Assembly (NCBI GenBank): GCA_024281825.1
Contig: JAMWZY010000009.1
Location: 49,451 to 113,450, forward strand
From: Nitrosomonas sp.
GTDB lineage: Bacteria; Pseudomonadota; Gammaproteobacteria; Burkholderiales; Nitrosomonadaceae
DNA: 64,000 nt
Direction of reading: 5' to 3'
Numbering within the stretch: position 1 is the stretch's first letter; every line of letters begins with the position of its first letter. The translations under genes and the position numbers were made by a program. Shown one piece after another: positions 27,232 through 37,062 of the stretch. The notes below the pieces were generated by a model. The model had not been told where the DNA came from. It saw only the letters and a program-made list of their open reading frames with translations, and ran no database searches.

Positions 27232-27702
27232 TTAATTTCTATGATAAGGATGGCCTTGCAGCACGGAGACAGCACGATAAAGTTGCTCGGCCAATACAAC
27301 GCGCACCATTGCATGCGGCAATGTTAAATTGGATAAAGCGAATATTTTATGCGCAGTGCGTTTGAGATTTGGATGCAACCCATCCGCGCCACCAATAACA
27401 AATGCGATAGCATTACTATCCAATAACCACTGTTTGATGACTTGAGAAAACTCCAAAGTTGTCCATTGATGTCCATGCTCATCTAATACGATCATTCTAC
27501 AAGCAGAAGGAAGTGCTGCAAGAATTCGTTCTGACTCAGAGCATAGCAATTGTTCTAGAGTTTTTCCGCTACTGCGCTTTTCAGGTTTAATTTCAATTAA
27601 CTGTAGAGATATTTCATGCGGTAACCGTTTAATATATTCATTAAAGCCTTGCTGAATCCAATTCGGCATTTTGTTACCAACCGCGATAATGAAAATTTTC
27701 AT
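27232..27702 (-). CDS. rlmH: RlmH, 23S rRNA pseudouridine-1915 N3-methyltransferase
   Basis: This 156-residue SPOUT methyltransferase starts MKIFIIAVGNKMPNWIQQGF, has IVLDEHGHQWTTLEFSQ and the SAM-binding knot FVIGGADGLHPNLKRTAH, and ends LYRAVSVLQGHPYHRN, a typical RlmH C-terminus. It modifies helix 69 of 23S rRNA in mature 70S ribosomes. The open frame reaches a TTG five codons upstream, but the ATG at 27702 gives the family-typical N-terminus. Its neighbour rsfS is the usual partner. Confidence 0.96.
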   Translation of the reverse strand: MKIFIIAVGNKMPNWIQQGFNEYIKRLPHEISLQLIEIKPEKRSSGKTLEQLLCSESERILAALPSACRMIVLDEHGHQWTTLEFSQVIKQWLLDSNAIAFVIGGADGLHPNLKRTAHKIFALSNLTLPHAMVRVVLAEQLYRAVSVLQGHPYHRN

Positions 27703-27764
27703 ATTCGATTGAAACAATCTTAAAATGATTTTCGACTAAATGCTGTAATGCTACAACTATCCCG

Positions 27765-28085
27765 TTAGCGTAACCATAGTGCTTTCAAATCGTAATATTC
27801 ACGTATTGTCGGAAGCATCACATGTACAATTACGTTCCCTAGGTCTACCAACAACCATTCACCTGTTTGCTCGCCTTCTACGCTATAAACTACCCCGCCA
27901 GTTGCCTTGGTCTTCTCCGCCACGTTGCGAGCAAGGGACTTAGCTTGTCGCGTCGAATCTGCGCTAGCAATCACTACGTATTCAAACATAGAGGTTATTT
28001 TAGATACGTTGATGACATCAATGTCATAACCCTTGATATCCTCAAGCGCATCAACCACAATTTCTACAAGTTCTTCGGAATTCAT
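27765..28085 (-). CDS. rsfS: RsfS, ribosomal silencing factor
   Basis: This 106-residue protein of the Iojap/RsfS family has the landmarks VVDALEDIKGYDIDVINV, FEYVVIASADSTRQAKSLA, EGEQTGEWLLVDLGNVIVHV and MLPTIREYYDLKALW. It binds L14 and blocks 30S-50S joining in slow growth. Its ATG overlaps the nadD stop by 4 nt (ATGA), the conserved nadD-rsfS coupling of proteobacteria. Confidence 0.96.
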   Translation of the reverse strand: MNSEELVEIVVDALEDIKGYDIDVINVSKITSMFEYVVIASADSTRQAKSLARNVAEKTKATGGVVYSVEGEQTGEWLLVDLGNVIVHVMLPTIREYYDLKALWLR

Positions 28086-28756
28086 GCTTTTTCTGTATAG
28101 ATATGATTCGTTGTAATGTAATCAGAGACTTTATTCGGCAGCAGGTAGCGTGCACTTTTGCCCGTATTGACGAGATGACGAATCCGTGAGGCCGATATTT
28201 CCAACAGAGATGTCTGTGCAATATGAATCAAACCTACCGCTTGTTGCGATAAACAATTGGCTGATAAAACATGCCGCATTCTTAATTCCTGTGCAACTTC
28301 TTGCGGTACGGTCTGATTGTCATTGATAGCACCATAGCCCGGGCGCGCAACCACGAGTAGGTGACATAAATTGAATATTTCACGCCACTGGTGCCACTGA
28401 TTGATTTTGATAAATGCATCGATCCCCAATATAAAACATAAGATGCGATTACCAATTGATTCACGTTGAAATTCGCGAAGTGATTCAACCGTTGTGCTTA
28501 CTCCAGGTCGATTGATTTCACGCTCATCAATCGAAAACTGATGATTATCTTGAATTGCCAGGCGGATCATTTCTGCGCGTTGATGCCTTGTTCCAATCGG
28601 TGTGTTTCGCAAACGAGGCTCACCTGATGGAACAAAAATAATGTGTTGCAGATTTATAGCGTCAATTAGCTCTTCAGCAACGCGAAGATGACCAAAATGA
28701 ATCGGATCGAATGTTCCACCATAAATTCCTATCAAAGAAGAGTTATCAGCATCCAC
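28082..28756 (-). CDS. nadD: NadD, nicotinate-nucleotide adenylyltransferase
   Basis: This 224-residue nucleotidyltransferase has the (H/T)xGH-type motif as GIYGGTFDPIHFGHLRVAEE and the late SASRIRHLV signature (ISxTxIR-like). FVPSGEPRLRN and FILGIDAFIKINQWHQW are also typical. It adenylates nicotinate mononucleotide in NAD synthesis. The start appears to be GTG at 28756; no in-frame ATG lies near, and the ribosome-binding site is weak. It heads the nadD-rsfS-rlmH-maf-rng run, about 50 bp after aceF. Confidence 0.95.
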   Translation of the reverse strand: MDADNSSLIGIYGGTFDPIHFGHLRVAEELIDAINLQHIIFVPSGEPRLRNTPIGTRHQRAEMIRLAIQDNHQFSIDEREINRPGVSTTVESLREFQRESIGNRILCFILGIDAFIKINQWHQWREIFNLCHLLVVARPGYGAINDNQTVPQEVAQELRMRHVLSANCLSQQAVGLIHIAQTSLLEISASRIRHLVNTGKSARYLLPNKVSDYITTNHIYTEKA

Positions 28757-28803
28757 TAACTAAAACGCTCGCTTCTGCAAAAATTGTTCCTCCGACAAAC
28801 TCA

Positions 28804-30135
28804 TTACAGTAAAGCCAAGCGCATATCGGTTAAAACCTCAGCCAAATGTGTCGTAAACCTTGCCGCTGACGCACCATCAATCACACGATGATCATAGGAA
28901 AGCGATAATGGCAGCATGAGCCTTGGAACAAATTGTTGATCATGATAAACCGGCTGGATACGAGCTTTTGAAATTCCCAAAATGGCAACCTCTGGCGCAT
29001 TAATAATAGGCGTAAATGCAGTACCACCAATACCGCCTAAACTGGAAATTGTAAAACTCGCGCCTTGCATATCAGTTGGTTTTAGTTTTCCCTCTCGCGC
29101 TAAGGTAGCCAATTGAGATAATTCATCTGCAATTGCAATAATACCTTTTTGATCGACTTGCTTGATGACAGGAACTACTAATCCATTGGGGGTATCAACC
29201 GCAAACCCAATATGATAGTAATGTTTGATGATAAGTCCAATATTGCCTTCTACAGAATGATCCAACGATGCATTAAACTCCGGAAATTTTTTTAGCGGCG
29301 CAATCAATGCTTTCATCAGAAACGCAAGGAAAGTAAGTTTAACTATATTTTTCCGATTGCTTTCATTAAACTCTTTACGCATTTCCTCCAAGTTAGTGAT
29401 ATCCGCCTCATCAAACTGTGTCACATGTGGAATCATGACCCAGTTTCGGTGTAGATTCGACCCAGAGATTTGTTTAATACGCGACAAAGGTTGCGGTTCG
29501 ATCGAGCCAAATTTAGCAAAATTAACTTGCGGCCAAGGTAATAAGTTCAGCGCTGAGCCTGTAGTGCTGTTGGCATTCCTTGATTTGGATAACTCCGCTT
29601 TTACGAAAGCTTGCACGTCTTCTTTCAGAATTCTCTGTTTAGGTCCACTGCCAATAATTAACTCCAAATTGACACCGAACTCACGTGCCAATCGACGAAT
29701 CGAAGGGCTGGCATGTGCTTTCGGCAAATTCAATTGCGCAGAAGAAGACTCCATTGCTTGCGCCACTCCTGCTGGCTTAGTCAATGGTTCGAGTCGATTC
29801 TTAGGCGTTACAGTCTGCGATTGCATTACCAAAGGCTTTTCCATCACACTTTCTAGCTTTTCGCTCTGACGTACAACTTCATTCGTAACGCTTCGCTCAG
29901 CTTCAATAGTCAGAATCGCACTACCTTCCGATACTCGATCACCTGTCTTAATGTAAATTTCTTTGATTATGCCGGAATACGGCGATGGAATTTCTATCGT
30001 GGCTTTATCTGATTCAAGTGTCACCAGAGAATCTTCCTGATTCACCCTATCACTGACTTTGACCAATATCTCAATCACCGGGACATCTTTAAAATCCCCG
30101 ATATCTGGTATCAATACTTTCTTTAACTCAGCCAT
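28804..30135 (-). CDS. aceF: Dihydrolipoamide acetyltransferase, E2 of pyruvate dehydrogenase
   Basis: This is a 443-residue E2. It has one lipoyl domain (lipoyl lysine in VTLESDKATIEIPSP), a flexible linker rich in Val/Thr/Pro, a peripheral subunit-binding domain (ASPSIRRLAREFGVNLELI) and the catalytic acetyltransferase domain ending with SYDHRVIDGASAARF (catalytic His and Asp). E. coli AceF has three lipoyl domains; one is common in betaproteobacteria. It follows aceE by about 24 bp. The E3 gene (lpd) is not next to it in this window. Confidence 0.95.
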   Translation of the reverse strand: MAELKKVLIPDIGDFKDVPVIEILVKVSDRVNQEDSLVTLESDKATIEIPSPYSGIIKEIYIKTGDRVSEGSAILTIEAERSVTNEVVRQSEKLESVMEKPLVMQSQTVTPKNRLEPLTKPAGVAQAMESSSAQLNLPKAHASPSIRRLAREFGVNLELIIGSGPKQRILKEDVQAFVKAELSKSRNANSTTGSALNLLPWPQVNFAKFGSIEPQPLSRIKQISGSNLHRNWVMIPHVTQFDEADITNLEEMRKEFNESNRKNIVKLTFLAFLMKALIAPLKKFPEFNASLDHSVEGNIGLIIKHYYHIGFAVDTPNGLVVPVIKQVDQKGIIAIADELSQLATLAREGKLKPTDMQGASFTISSLGGIGGTAFTPIINAPEVAILGISKARIQPVYHDQQFVPRLMLPLSLSYDHRVIDGASAARFTTHLAEVLTDMRLALL

Positions 30136-30159
30136 CCTGTCCTTACTTTATTTTGCCAT

Positions 30160-32826
30160 CTATACTGTGGTTGGATTGGGTTTATCGGGATCAATGTTAA
30201 ATTTCTGAATTGCTTGAACGACCTTCTCATGAGCGATTTTTCCCTCTTCCGAAAGTACCTTGAGCGCTGCAACAACAATATAATATCGATCAACTTCAAA
30301 GAAATGACGTAACTTCTCACGTGTGTCAGAACGCCCAAAACCATCAGTACCTAACACCCGATATTTTCCGGGAACAAATTCACGAATTTGATCTGCGTAA
30401 ATTTTCATATAATCGCTCGCAGCGATCACTGGGCCTTGTCGACTCTTCAAGCAGCGCTCAACATGAGAGGATTGTGCCGATTGATCGGGATGCAACATAT
30501 TCCAGCGCAATACATCCAGCGCTTCGCGCCTTAATTCATTGAAACTGGTTACGCTCCATATATCTGCACAGATATTGTAATCTGCTTCAAGTAGCTCAGC
30601 AGCTGCAATTACTTCGCGTAAGATCGTGCCAGCACCCAGAAGCTGCACACGCAATCTATCACTGCTGTCGCTGTTACCGCCTTCGCGTAACAAATACATC
30701 CCTTTCAAAATACCGTTTTCAGCATTCTGAGGCATTGCAGGATGCCCGTAATTCTCATTCATTACTGTAATGTAGTAATAAATATCTTCCTGTTCTTGAT
30801 ACATGCGGCGTAGGCCGTCTTGAACAATGACTGCAAGCTCGTAACCAAAGGCAGGATCATACGATACACAATTCGGAATAGTAGATGCAATCAGATGACT
30901 GTGTCCATCCTCATGTTGCAGTCCTTCACCGTTCAAGGTGGTACGCCCAGCCGTACCGCCGAGCAAAAAACCTCGACAGCGCAAATCACCCGCCGCCCAA
31001 GCCAAATCTCCGATACGTTGAAAACCAAACATAGAATAAAAAATGAAAAAAGGGATCATCTGTATGCCATGTGTGCTATAGGCTGTCGCAGCAGCAATCC
31101 AAGAAGACATAGCGCCTGCTTCATTAATGCCCTCCTGCAGGATTTGTCCGTTTTTGTCTTCTTTATAGTACATCAATTGATCTGCATCTTGCGGCGTATA
31201 CAACTGTCCAACGGACGACCAGATCCCTAATTGCCTGAACATGCCCTCCATGCCAAATGTACGCGATTCATCAGCAACAATGGGCACAATGTGCTTACCA
31301 ATTTGTTTATTCTTAACCAAGATATTAAGGATTCGCACAAAAGCCATCGTAGTAGAAAATTCATGCCCTTCTCCACCACCTTTTAATAGCGCATCAAAAT
31401 CGGATAATAGTGGTATCTTCAATGGCTGCCCATGCGTTTTACGGCAATGCAATGCTCCTCCTAGTGCTTCCCGACGTTCTTGCATATAGACATATTCAGG
31501 CGAATCATTCGCCAACGTCAAATAAGGAATTTCATCGATTTTGTCATCAGGAATATCCAAGCCAAACCGATCGCGGAAAGCCTTCAACGAAGTAGTGCCC
31601 ATTTTTTTCTGCTGGTGCGTGATGTTTTGCGCCTCACCGGCCTCCCCCATTCCATATCCTTTGATGGTTTTGGCAAGAATGACAGTAGGTTGACCGCTAT
31701 GCTTCACAGCCTCAGCATAGGCCGCGTAAACTTTATAAGGATCGTGGCCACCACGATTGAGGCGCCAAATGTCATCGTCTGACATATTCGCCACCATTTC
31801 CAATAGTTCTGGGTATTTACCAAAGAAGTGCTCACGCACATACGCACCATCTCTGGATTTAAAAGTTTGGTATTCTCCATCCACGCACTCCATCATGCGC
31901 TTCTGCAACAATCCTCGAGTATCTTTGGCCAATAACGGATCCCAATATGATCCCCAGATTACCTTAATCACATTCCAACCGGCACCACGAAAAGCACCTT
32001 CCAACTCTTGAATAATTTTACCATTGCCACGTACAGGGCCATCTAATCGCTGTAGGTTGCAATTGACGACAAAAATGAGATTGTCTAATTTCTCGCGTGA
32101 TGCCAGTGAAATTGCGCCCATAGATTCGGGTTCATCCATTTCACCATCACCCATAAATGCCCATATTTTTCTATTTTCAGCCTTAATCAATCCACGACTA
32201 TTCAAGTATTTCATGAAACGGGCTTGATAAATCGCCATCAAAGGACCCAATCCCATTGAAACCGTTGGAAATTGCCAGAAATTCGGCATTAACCAGGGAT
32301 GAGGATAAGAAGATAAACCATTACCACCCGTTTCCTGGCGAAAATTATCCAATTGTTCCTGGCTGAGTTCCCCTAATAAAAATGCATAAGAGTAAATGCC
32401 CGGAGAAGAATGGCCTTGTACATAGACTAAATCACCATCATGTCCTTCAGATGGCGCATGCCAGAAATGGTTATAACCAATGTCATAAAGCGTAGCGGCT
32501 GAAGCAAAACTGGCAATATGACCACCGACATTGGTATTTTTATTCGCACGCAAGACCATTGCCATAGCATTCCAACGCACATAAGAGCGGATCCGATTCT
32601 CAATTGCATTGTTTCCTGGTGAACGCACTTCTTTACCAACTGGAATGCTATTGATATAAGCAGTAGTCGCGGTATACGGCAAATAAGCGCCGGAACGACG
32701 GGCTTTCTCGATTAATATTTCCAATAAAAAATGAGCACGCTCTCCACCCGCATTAGCAATAACAGAATCCAACGCATCCAGCCATTCCTGAGTTTCTTGT
32801 GGATCAATATCCGGTTGTTGTTCCAT
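30160..32826 (-). CDS. aceE: Pyruvate dehydrogenase E1 component (homodimeric)
   Basis: This is an 888-residue thiamine-diphosphate enzyme of the large homodimeric E1 type. Landmarks are NVGGHIASFASAATLYDIGY and HFWHA near the N-terminus, the ThDP motif AFMGDGEMDEPESMGAI continuing to NLIFVVNCNLQRLDGPVRGN, and LGGTAGRTTLNGEGLQHEDG later. It decarboxylates pyruvate and acetylates the E2 lipoyl group. The ATG at 32826 (MEQQPDIDPQETQEW) is chosen over a TTG three codons upstream. It lies 20 bp after folD and is followed by aceF, so the three may form one transcript. Confidence 0.96.
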   Translation of the reverse strand: MEQQPDIDPQETQEWLDALDSVIANAGGERAHFLLEILIEKARRSGAYLPYTATTAYINSIPVGKEVRSPGNNAIENRIRSYVRWNAMAMVLRANKNTNVGGHIASFASAATLYDIGYNHFWHAPSEGHDGDLVYVQGHSSPGIYSYAFLLGELSQEQLDNFRQETGGNGLSSYPHPWLMPNFWQFPTVSMGLGPLMAIYQARFMKYLNSRGLIKAENRKIWAFMGDGEMDEPESMGAISLASREKLDNLIFVVNCNLQRLDGPVRGNGKIIQELEGAFRGAGWNVIKVIWGSYWDPLLAKDTRGLLQKRMMECVDGEYQTFKSRDGAYVREHFFGKYPELLEMVANMSDDDIWRLNRGGHDPYKVYAAYAEAVKHSGQPTVILAKTIKGYGMGEAGEAQNITHQQKKMGTTSLKAFRDRFGLDIPDDKIDEIPYLTLANDSPEYVYMQERREALGGALHCRKTHGQPLKIPLLSDFDALLKGGGEGHEFSTTMAFVRILNILVKNKQIGKHIVPIVADESRTFGMEGMFRQLGIWSSVGQLYTPQDADQLMYYKEDKNGQILQEGINEAGAMSSWIAAATAYSTHGIQMIPFFIFYSMFGFQRIGDLAWAAGDLRCRGFLLGGTAGRTTLNGEGLQHEDGHSHLIASTIPNCVSYDPAFGYELAVIVQDGLRRMYQEQEDIYYYITVMNENYGHPAMPQNAENGILKGMYLLREGGNSDSSDRLRVQLLGAGTILREVIAAAELLEADYNICADIWSVTSFNELRREALDVLRWNMLHPDQSAQSSHVERCLKSRQGPVIAASDYMKIYADQIREFVPGKYRVLGTDGFGRSDTREKLRHFFEVDRYYIVVAALKVLSEEGKIAHEKVVQAIQKFNIDPDKPNPTTV

Positions 32827-32846
32827 GTTTGACAATGTTTAAAAAT

Positions 32847-33713
32847 TTAAGTTATTTTCTTGTGATCCGCCGCGCGTTCTGCTGCTAGAATCGTATTGCC
32901 GAGCAGCATAGTAATAGTCATAGGCCCAACACCGTTCGGAACCGGAGTAATATAACCGGCTACTTCTTTTACCGACTCAAAATCCACATCACCGCATAGC
33001 TTCCCATCCGGTAATCGATTAATACCCACATCAATCACCGTAGCGCCTGGTTTTACCATTGCAGCGTTAATCATACGAGGCTTCCCGATTGCGACAACAA
33101 GAATATCAGCACTACGAGTAAAATCTGGTAGGTTACGTGTTTTGGAATTGCACATTGTCACAGTAGCACCTTGCTCCAACAACATGAATGCCATCGGTTT
33201 ACCAACAATATTACTGCGACCGATAACCACTGCGTGGCGACCCTCGATGGGAATACGATTGCGATGTAACATTTCCATGATACCAGCGGGCGTACAAGGT
33301 GAAAAAAGGCTATTGCCCGTCACTAAAGCACCCACATTGTATAAATGAAAGCCATCGACATCTTTTTCAACCGCAATCGCACTGATCACCCGATTATTTT
33401 CGAAATGCATAGGCAATGGTAATTGGACTAAAATGCCATGAATATTGATATTCTCATTCAGTGAATGAATACATTGCAAAACCTCAGCTTGCGATGCATC
33501 ATTTTGGAAGCGATGCACTTCCGAATAAATTCCAGCCTCACTGCACGCTTTTACTTTGTTCTTGACATAAATGCTCGATGCAGGATCTTCACCTACAATG
33601 ATAACAGCCAAACCCGGTTTTATACCCTGTTGAATTAACCGTTCAGCACGAGACTTCCATTCTTGGCGAACCAGTCCAGCTAATTCCTTACCGTCGATAA
33701 TCTGCACATTCAT
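32847..33713 (-). CDS. folD: FolD, methylene-THF dehydrogenase/cyclohydrolase
   Basis: This 288-residue bifunctional enzyme has the catalytic lysine in [17 protein letters not shown] and the motif [12 protein letters not shown]. The Rossmann segment is [20 protein letters not shown], and [19 protein letters not shown] and [16 protein letters not shown] follow near the C-terminus. It interconverts methylene-, methenyl- and formyl-tetrahydrofolate. It supplies the same one-carbon pool used by metF (34662) and by purine synthesis. Length and motifs are normal. Confidence 0.97.
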   Translation of the reverse strand: MNVQIIDGKELAGLVRQEWKSRAERLIQQGIKPGLAVIIVGEDPASSIYVKNKVKACSEAGIYSEVHRFQNDASQAEVLQCIHSLNENINIHGILVQLPLPMHFENNRVISAIAVEKDVDGFHLYNVGALVTGNSLFSPCTPAGIMEMLHRNRIPIEGRHAVVIGRSNIVGKPMAFMLLEQGATVTMCNSKTRNLPDFTRSADILVVAIGKPRMINAAMVKPGATVIDVGINRLPDGKLCGDVDFESVKEVAGYITPVPNGVGPMTITMLLGNTILAAERAADHKKIT

Positions 33714-33786
33714 CTCTTAGGATGTACAATTAATTGATAATGACATCATTCAACACCACACAAATAAATTAGCGCAATACAAAGCA

Positions 33787-34488
33787 TTAAACGTTTTGCT
33801 TCAACTGCTGCGCTTTCTTGATTTTTGAGCGATACATTAAAATACCAATTAGAAATACCGGGATCACAAATGATGCTGCGGCTATCAATCCTGCAGCAAG
33901 TATTGCAATCGCACTATTTCCAGGCATAAACAAAGTAACAAACCAAATCACTACGAATGCGATCGATAAGCCACCATAGAGCATAATTTTCCGGAAGCGG
34001 TCATAAATCCGCCAGAAACCCCCTGAAACCTGCATGTCATCCACATAATGATCGAATATTTCGGCTAAGCTGTCATCATCTGGCTCAGATTCATAACCGA
34101 CTGCAACTGCCAAAGCATTGCGGTTATCTTCTACCTTTGACATTTTCCGAAGAAACTCAATCCGCTTGTCTGCTTTACGCTTACTTAAGCCATCATGAAT
34201 CAAATTAGCTTTCAAAGCTGAAAATGCCAACTCACGTGCATCATTTGAGTTATTTCCCAAAGCTTCAGCATGACGCCACATCACTCCTAGCAAGTATAGT
34301 TGCGTCGTCAATCCTTGAAACTCAGGAGCGAAATCGTATCCTTTATCTTTAATACGCTCAAGCTGCTTTGCGATGACCGTTTGCGCATGTTCGATACATT
34401 GACTGATCGTTGATACATCCGTCACTACAACCTCAGGATTCAATTGTTCCTCGCTCGATTTATCAAAATCATTCATTACTTTTTTCAT
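33787..34488 (-). CDS. Hypothetical two-helix membrane protein
   Basis: I do not recognise this 233-residue protein. The first 155 residues are soluble, charged and probably helical (KQLERIKDKGYDFAPEF, LSKRKADKRIEFLRKMSK). The C-terminal third has two strong membrane helices (about residues 170-190 and 195-220) and a basic tail ending KIKKAQQLKQNV. A TATAAT box overlapped by a dyad (34528-34559) lies about 40 bp upstream, so it may have its own promoter rather than depending on metF. No enzymatic motif is visible. Confidence 0.7.
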   Translation of the reverse strand: MKKVMNDFDKSSEEQLNPEVVVTDVSTISQCIEHAQTVIAKQLERIKDKGYDFAPEFQGLTTQLYLLGVMWRHAEALGNNSNDARELAFSALKANLIHDGLSKRKADKRIEFLRKMSKVEDNRNALAVAVGYESEPDDDSLAEIFDHYVDDMQVSGGFWRIYDRFRKIMLYGGLSIAFVVIWFVTLFMPGNSAIAILAAGLIAAASFVIPVFLIGILMYRSKIKKAQQLKQNV

Positions 34489-34527
34489 TTAAATTCCTAT
34501 GCATGACTGTCTTCAGAAACAACTTGC

Positions 34528-34559
34528 ATTATATACCGGCTAAGTATCTCGATACTTAG
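34528..34559 (-). promoter_or_regulatory. Candidate promoter with overlapping dyad upstream of the 33787-34488 gene
   Basis: On the minus strand a TATAAT (34528-34533) sits about 40 bp before the start of the hypothetical membrane protein. Immediately upstream a perfect 9-bp inverted repeat, CTAAGTATC-N2-GATACTTAG (34540-34559), covers the spacer and -35 region. No good TTGACA is present. This is the layout of an operator over a weak -35, but it could also be a chance dyad. Confidence 0.35.
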
Positions 34560-34661
34560 AAAAAATACTTTATGGATTGGATCAAAATTAACACAAAAAG
34601 AAATTGAAGATGATCTCTAGGTCGAGATAAAATAATAAAATTATCCTGATAATGTGATGAA

Positions 34662-35522
34662 TTAATCCTGATTGTTTTTAAGATTGAGTCGCTGCCAAAT
34701 AACAGCGGTCAAATCAGCCGAGTTTAAAGTATAGAAATGTAGTCCTGGCGCGCCTGCAGCCAATAATCGTTGACATAAATCCGTAACCACATCCAATCCG
34801 AAAGCGTGAATTGAATCAATATCATCGGAATAATTTTCTAATTTTCTGCGTATCCATCGCGGGATCTCCGCACCACAAGTATCTGAAAACCTGACCAGTT
34901 GCGAGAACTTGTTAATCGGCATGATTCCTGGAACCACCGGAACATTCAATCGTGCAGCTTCACACAGCTCGATGAAGTGATAATAGGCATCCGCATTATA
35001 GAAATACTGAGTAATAGCCGAATTAGCTCCTGCCTCAATTTTTCGTTTAAAATTTTCAAAATCAGCTTGAGCCGAACGCGCCTGGGGATGATATTCAGGA
35101 TAAGCCGCCACATCAATATGAAACCAATCTCCAAACTCTTGTCGAATAAAAGCAACCAATTCGCTCGCGTAACGAAATTCACCCGCTTGCGCCATTCCGG
35201 ATGGCAGGTCTCCTCGTAGCGCCACAATATGCTGAATGCCCGTTTGATGATATTTCTCGAGTATTTCTAGAATATTACTTCGAGTTGACCCAATACAAGA
35301 TAGATGAGGCGCAACCACATAACCCTTTGCTTTCATCTCTAGTACAGTCTCCAAAGTGCGCTCTCGAGTCGATCCTCCGGCACCGAAAGTTACTGAAAAA
35401 AACTTAGGACGATACTGAGCAAGTCGGTTGCAAGTTAACCGAAGCTTTTCGATTCCCTCAGGTGTTTGGGGAGGGAAAAGCTCAAAACTGTATGTGACAG
35501 GGAATTTTTTTTGTGATTCCAT
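34662..35522 (-). CDS. metF: MetF, methylenetetrahydrofolate reductase
   Basis: This is a 286-residue FAD enzyme of the bacterial MetF type. It starts with VTYSFELFPPQTPEGIEKL. FFSVTFGAGGSTRERTLE, HLSCIGSTRSNILEILE, HIVALRGDLP and AITQYFYNADAYYHF follow, all typical. It makes 5-methyl-THF for methionine synthesis. It lies 83 bp after ahcY, with a hairpin between them, and has AAAGG about 10 bases before its ATG. metK, ahcY and metF are on one strand, grouping three steps of the methyl cycle. Confidence 0.96.
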   Translation of the reverse strand: MESQKKFPVTYSFELFPPQTPEGIEKLRLTCNRLAQYRPKFFSVTFGAGGSTRERTLETVLEMKAKGYVVAPHLSCIGSTRSNILEILEKYHQTGIQHIVALRGDLPSGMAQAGEFRYASELVAFIRQEFGDWFHIDVAAYPEYHPQARSAQADFENFKRKIEAGANSAITQYFYNADAYYHFIELCEAARLNVPVVPGIMPINKFSQLVRFSDTCGAEIPRWIRRKLENYSDDIDSIHAFGLDVVTDLCQRLLAAGAPGLHFYTLNSADLTAVIWQRLNLKNNQD

Positions 35523-35540
35523 TTTCCATAAACCTTTTCA

Positions 35541-35563
35541 TGCGAGCCTTAAATTGGCTCGCA
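35541..35563 (-). other. Intercistronic hairpin between ahcY and metF
   Basis: A perfect 8-bp stem (TGCGAGCC / GGCTCGCA) with a 7-base loop lies in the ahcY-metF gap. On the minus strand it is followed by TGAAAAGG rather than a T-run, so it is more likely an mRNA processing or stability element, or a leaky terminator, than a strong intrinsic terminator. The metF ribosome-binding site begins right after it. Confidence 0.5.
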
Positions 35564-35605
35564 TAACCAATATAACAAAATGGCATGTGTGTATTGATTG
35601 AGCAA

Positions 35606-37039
35606 TCAATAACGATACATTGCTGGTTTATAAGGTCCGTTTTTATCCAACCCGAGATACCTGGATTGTTCATCCGTAAGTTCGGTCAATTTTGCACCTA
35701 GCTTTCCAAGATGCAAGCGCGCAACTTTTTCATCTAAGGATTTAGGTAGTACATAGACGCTTTTCTCATATTTCGCACCGTTTTGCCATAACTCCATTTG
35801 CGCTAATACTTGATTGGTAAATGAACTTGACATCACAAAAGACGGATGTCCCGTTGCACAACCCAAATTAACCAGGCGACCTTGCGCTAAAACAATAATA
35901 CGACGTCCGGTAGGAAATAATACATGGTCAACTTGCGGTTTGATATTTTCCCAAGAATATTTTTGAATCGAAGCGATATCTATCTCCGAATCAAAATGAC
36001 CTATATTACAAACGATCGCCTGATCTTTCATTTTTAACATGTGATCATGGGTAATCACACGCAAATTGCCAGTTGCCGTAACAAAAATATCAGCTTGTTC
36101 ACAAGCACTATCCATCGTAATAACGCGATAGCCTTCCATAGCTGCCTGCAAAGCACAAATCGGATCAATTTCAGTAATCCAAACTGTCGCACCTAAACCG
36201 CGTAATGATTGTGCACACCCCTTACCAACATCTCCATATCCGCATACGACAGCAATTTTTCCCGCAATCATCACATCGGTAGCACGTTTGATACCATCAA
36301 CCAACGATTCCCTGCAGCCATAGAGATTATCGAATTTAGATTTGGTCACTGAATCATTGACGTTGAACGCGGGAAAAGGAAGTTCACCATTTTTTTGCAT
36401 TTCGTATAAACGATGCACACCGGTTGTTGTTTCTTCAGTCACACCGCGAATTCTGGCCAGATTCCGTGAGTACCAATCAGGATCAGAAGCCAGTTTACTT
36501 TTTATCGATGCAAATAATGCCGTTTCTTCTTCATTAGTAGCGTGCTCAATTACAGCAGGATTTTTTTCGGCTTTGGTTCCAAGAATCAACAATAAAGTAG
36601 CATCACCTCCATCATCCAAAATCATATTGGCGCCGTCGGTCTGCCCATCAACTACCCATTCAAAAATGCGATGCGCGTAATCCCAATAATCTTTTAGCGA
36701 CTCACCTTTATAAGCAAAAACAGGAATACCCTTTGCCGCAATCGCAGCAGCAGCGTGATCTTGTGTAGAGAAGATATTACAGGAGGCCCAGCGTACTTGC
36801 GCGCCAAGTGCTACAAGTGTTTCAATTAGTACTGCTGTTTGAATAGTCATATGCAAAGAACCAGCAATTCGCGCACCAGTTAATGGTTTCTGACTAGCGT
36901 ATTCAGCACGTAATGCCATCAAACCAGGCATCTCAGTTTCTGCAATGGCTATTTCTTTACGTCCCCATTCAGCAAGGATTATATCAGCAACTTTATAGTC
37001 AGTAAATGAACCAACGCCAGGATTGAGCACAGCGTTCAT
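35606..37039 (-). CDS. ahcY: AhcY, S-adenosylhomocysteine hydrolase
   Basis: This 477-residue NAD-dependent enzyme converts S-adenosylhomocysteine to adenosine and homocysteine. Landmarks are [38 protein letters not shown], the NAD-binding [18 protein letters not shown] and the C-terminal [14 protein letters not shown]. The long insertion relative to eukaryotic enzymes ([20 protein letters not shown] region and after) is normal for bacterial forms. The frame is open to 37096, but the ATG at 37039 has AAGGAG 7 bases upstream and gives the usual N-terminus. The upstream extra codons lie inside the SAH riboswitch, confirming the later start. Confidence 0.97.
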   Translation of the reverse strand: MNAVLNPGVGSFTDYKVADIILAEWGRKEIAIAETEMPGLMALRAEYASQKPLTGARIAGSLHMTIQTAVLIETLVALGAQVRWASCNIFSTQDHAAAAIAAKGIPVFAYKGESLKDYWDYAHRIFEWVVDGQTDGANMILDDGGDATLLLILGTKAEKNPAVIEHATNEEETALFASIKSKLASDPDWYSRNLARIRGVTEETTTGVHRLYEMQKNGELPFPAFNVNDSVTKSKFDNLYGCRESLVDGIKRATDVMIAGKIAVVCGYGDVGKGCAQSLRGLGATVWITEIDPICALQAAMEGYRVITMDSACEQADIFVTATGNLRVITHDHMLKMKDQAIVCNIGHFDSEIDIASIQKYSWENIKPQVDHVLFPTGRRIIVLAQGRLVNLGCATGHPSFVMSSSFTNQVLAQMELWQNGAKYEKSVYVLPKSLDEKVARLHLGKLGAKLTELTDEQSRYLGLDKNGPYKPAMYRY

Positions 37040-37062
37040 AATTAATCTCCTTAACAATATGA

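Noticed and set aside
29357-29869. A 170-codon frame antisense to aceF
   Set aside because: It mirrors the codon pattern of a well-supported E2 gene and has no recognisable motif or ribosome-binding site.
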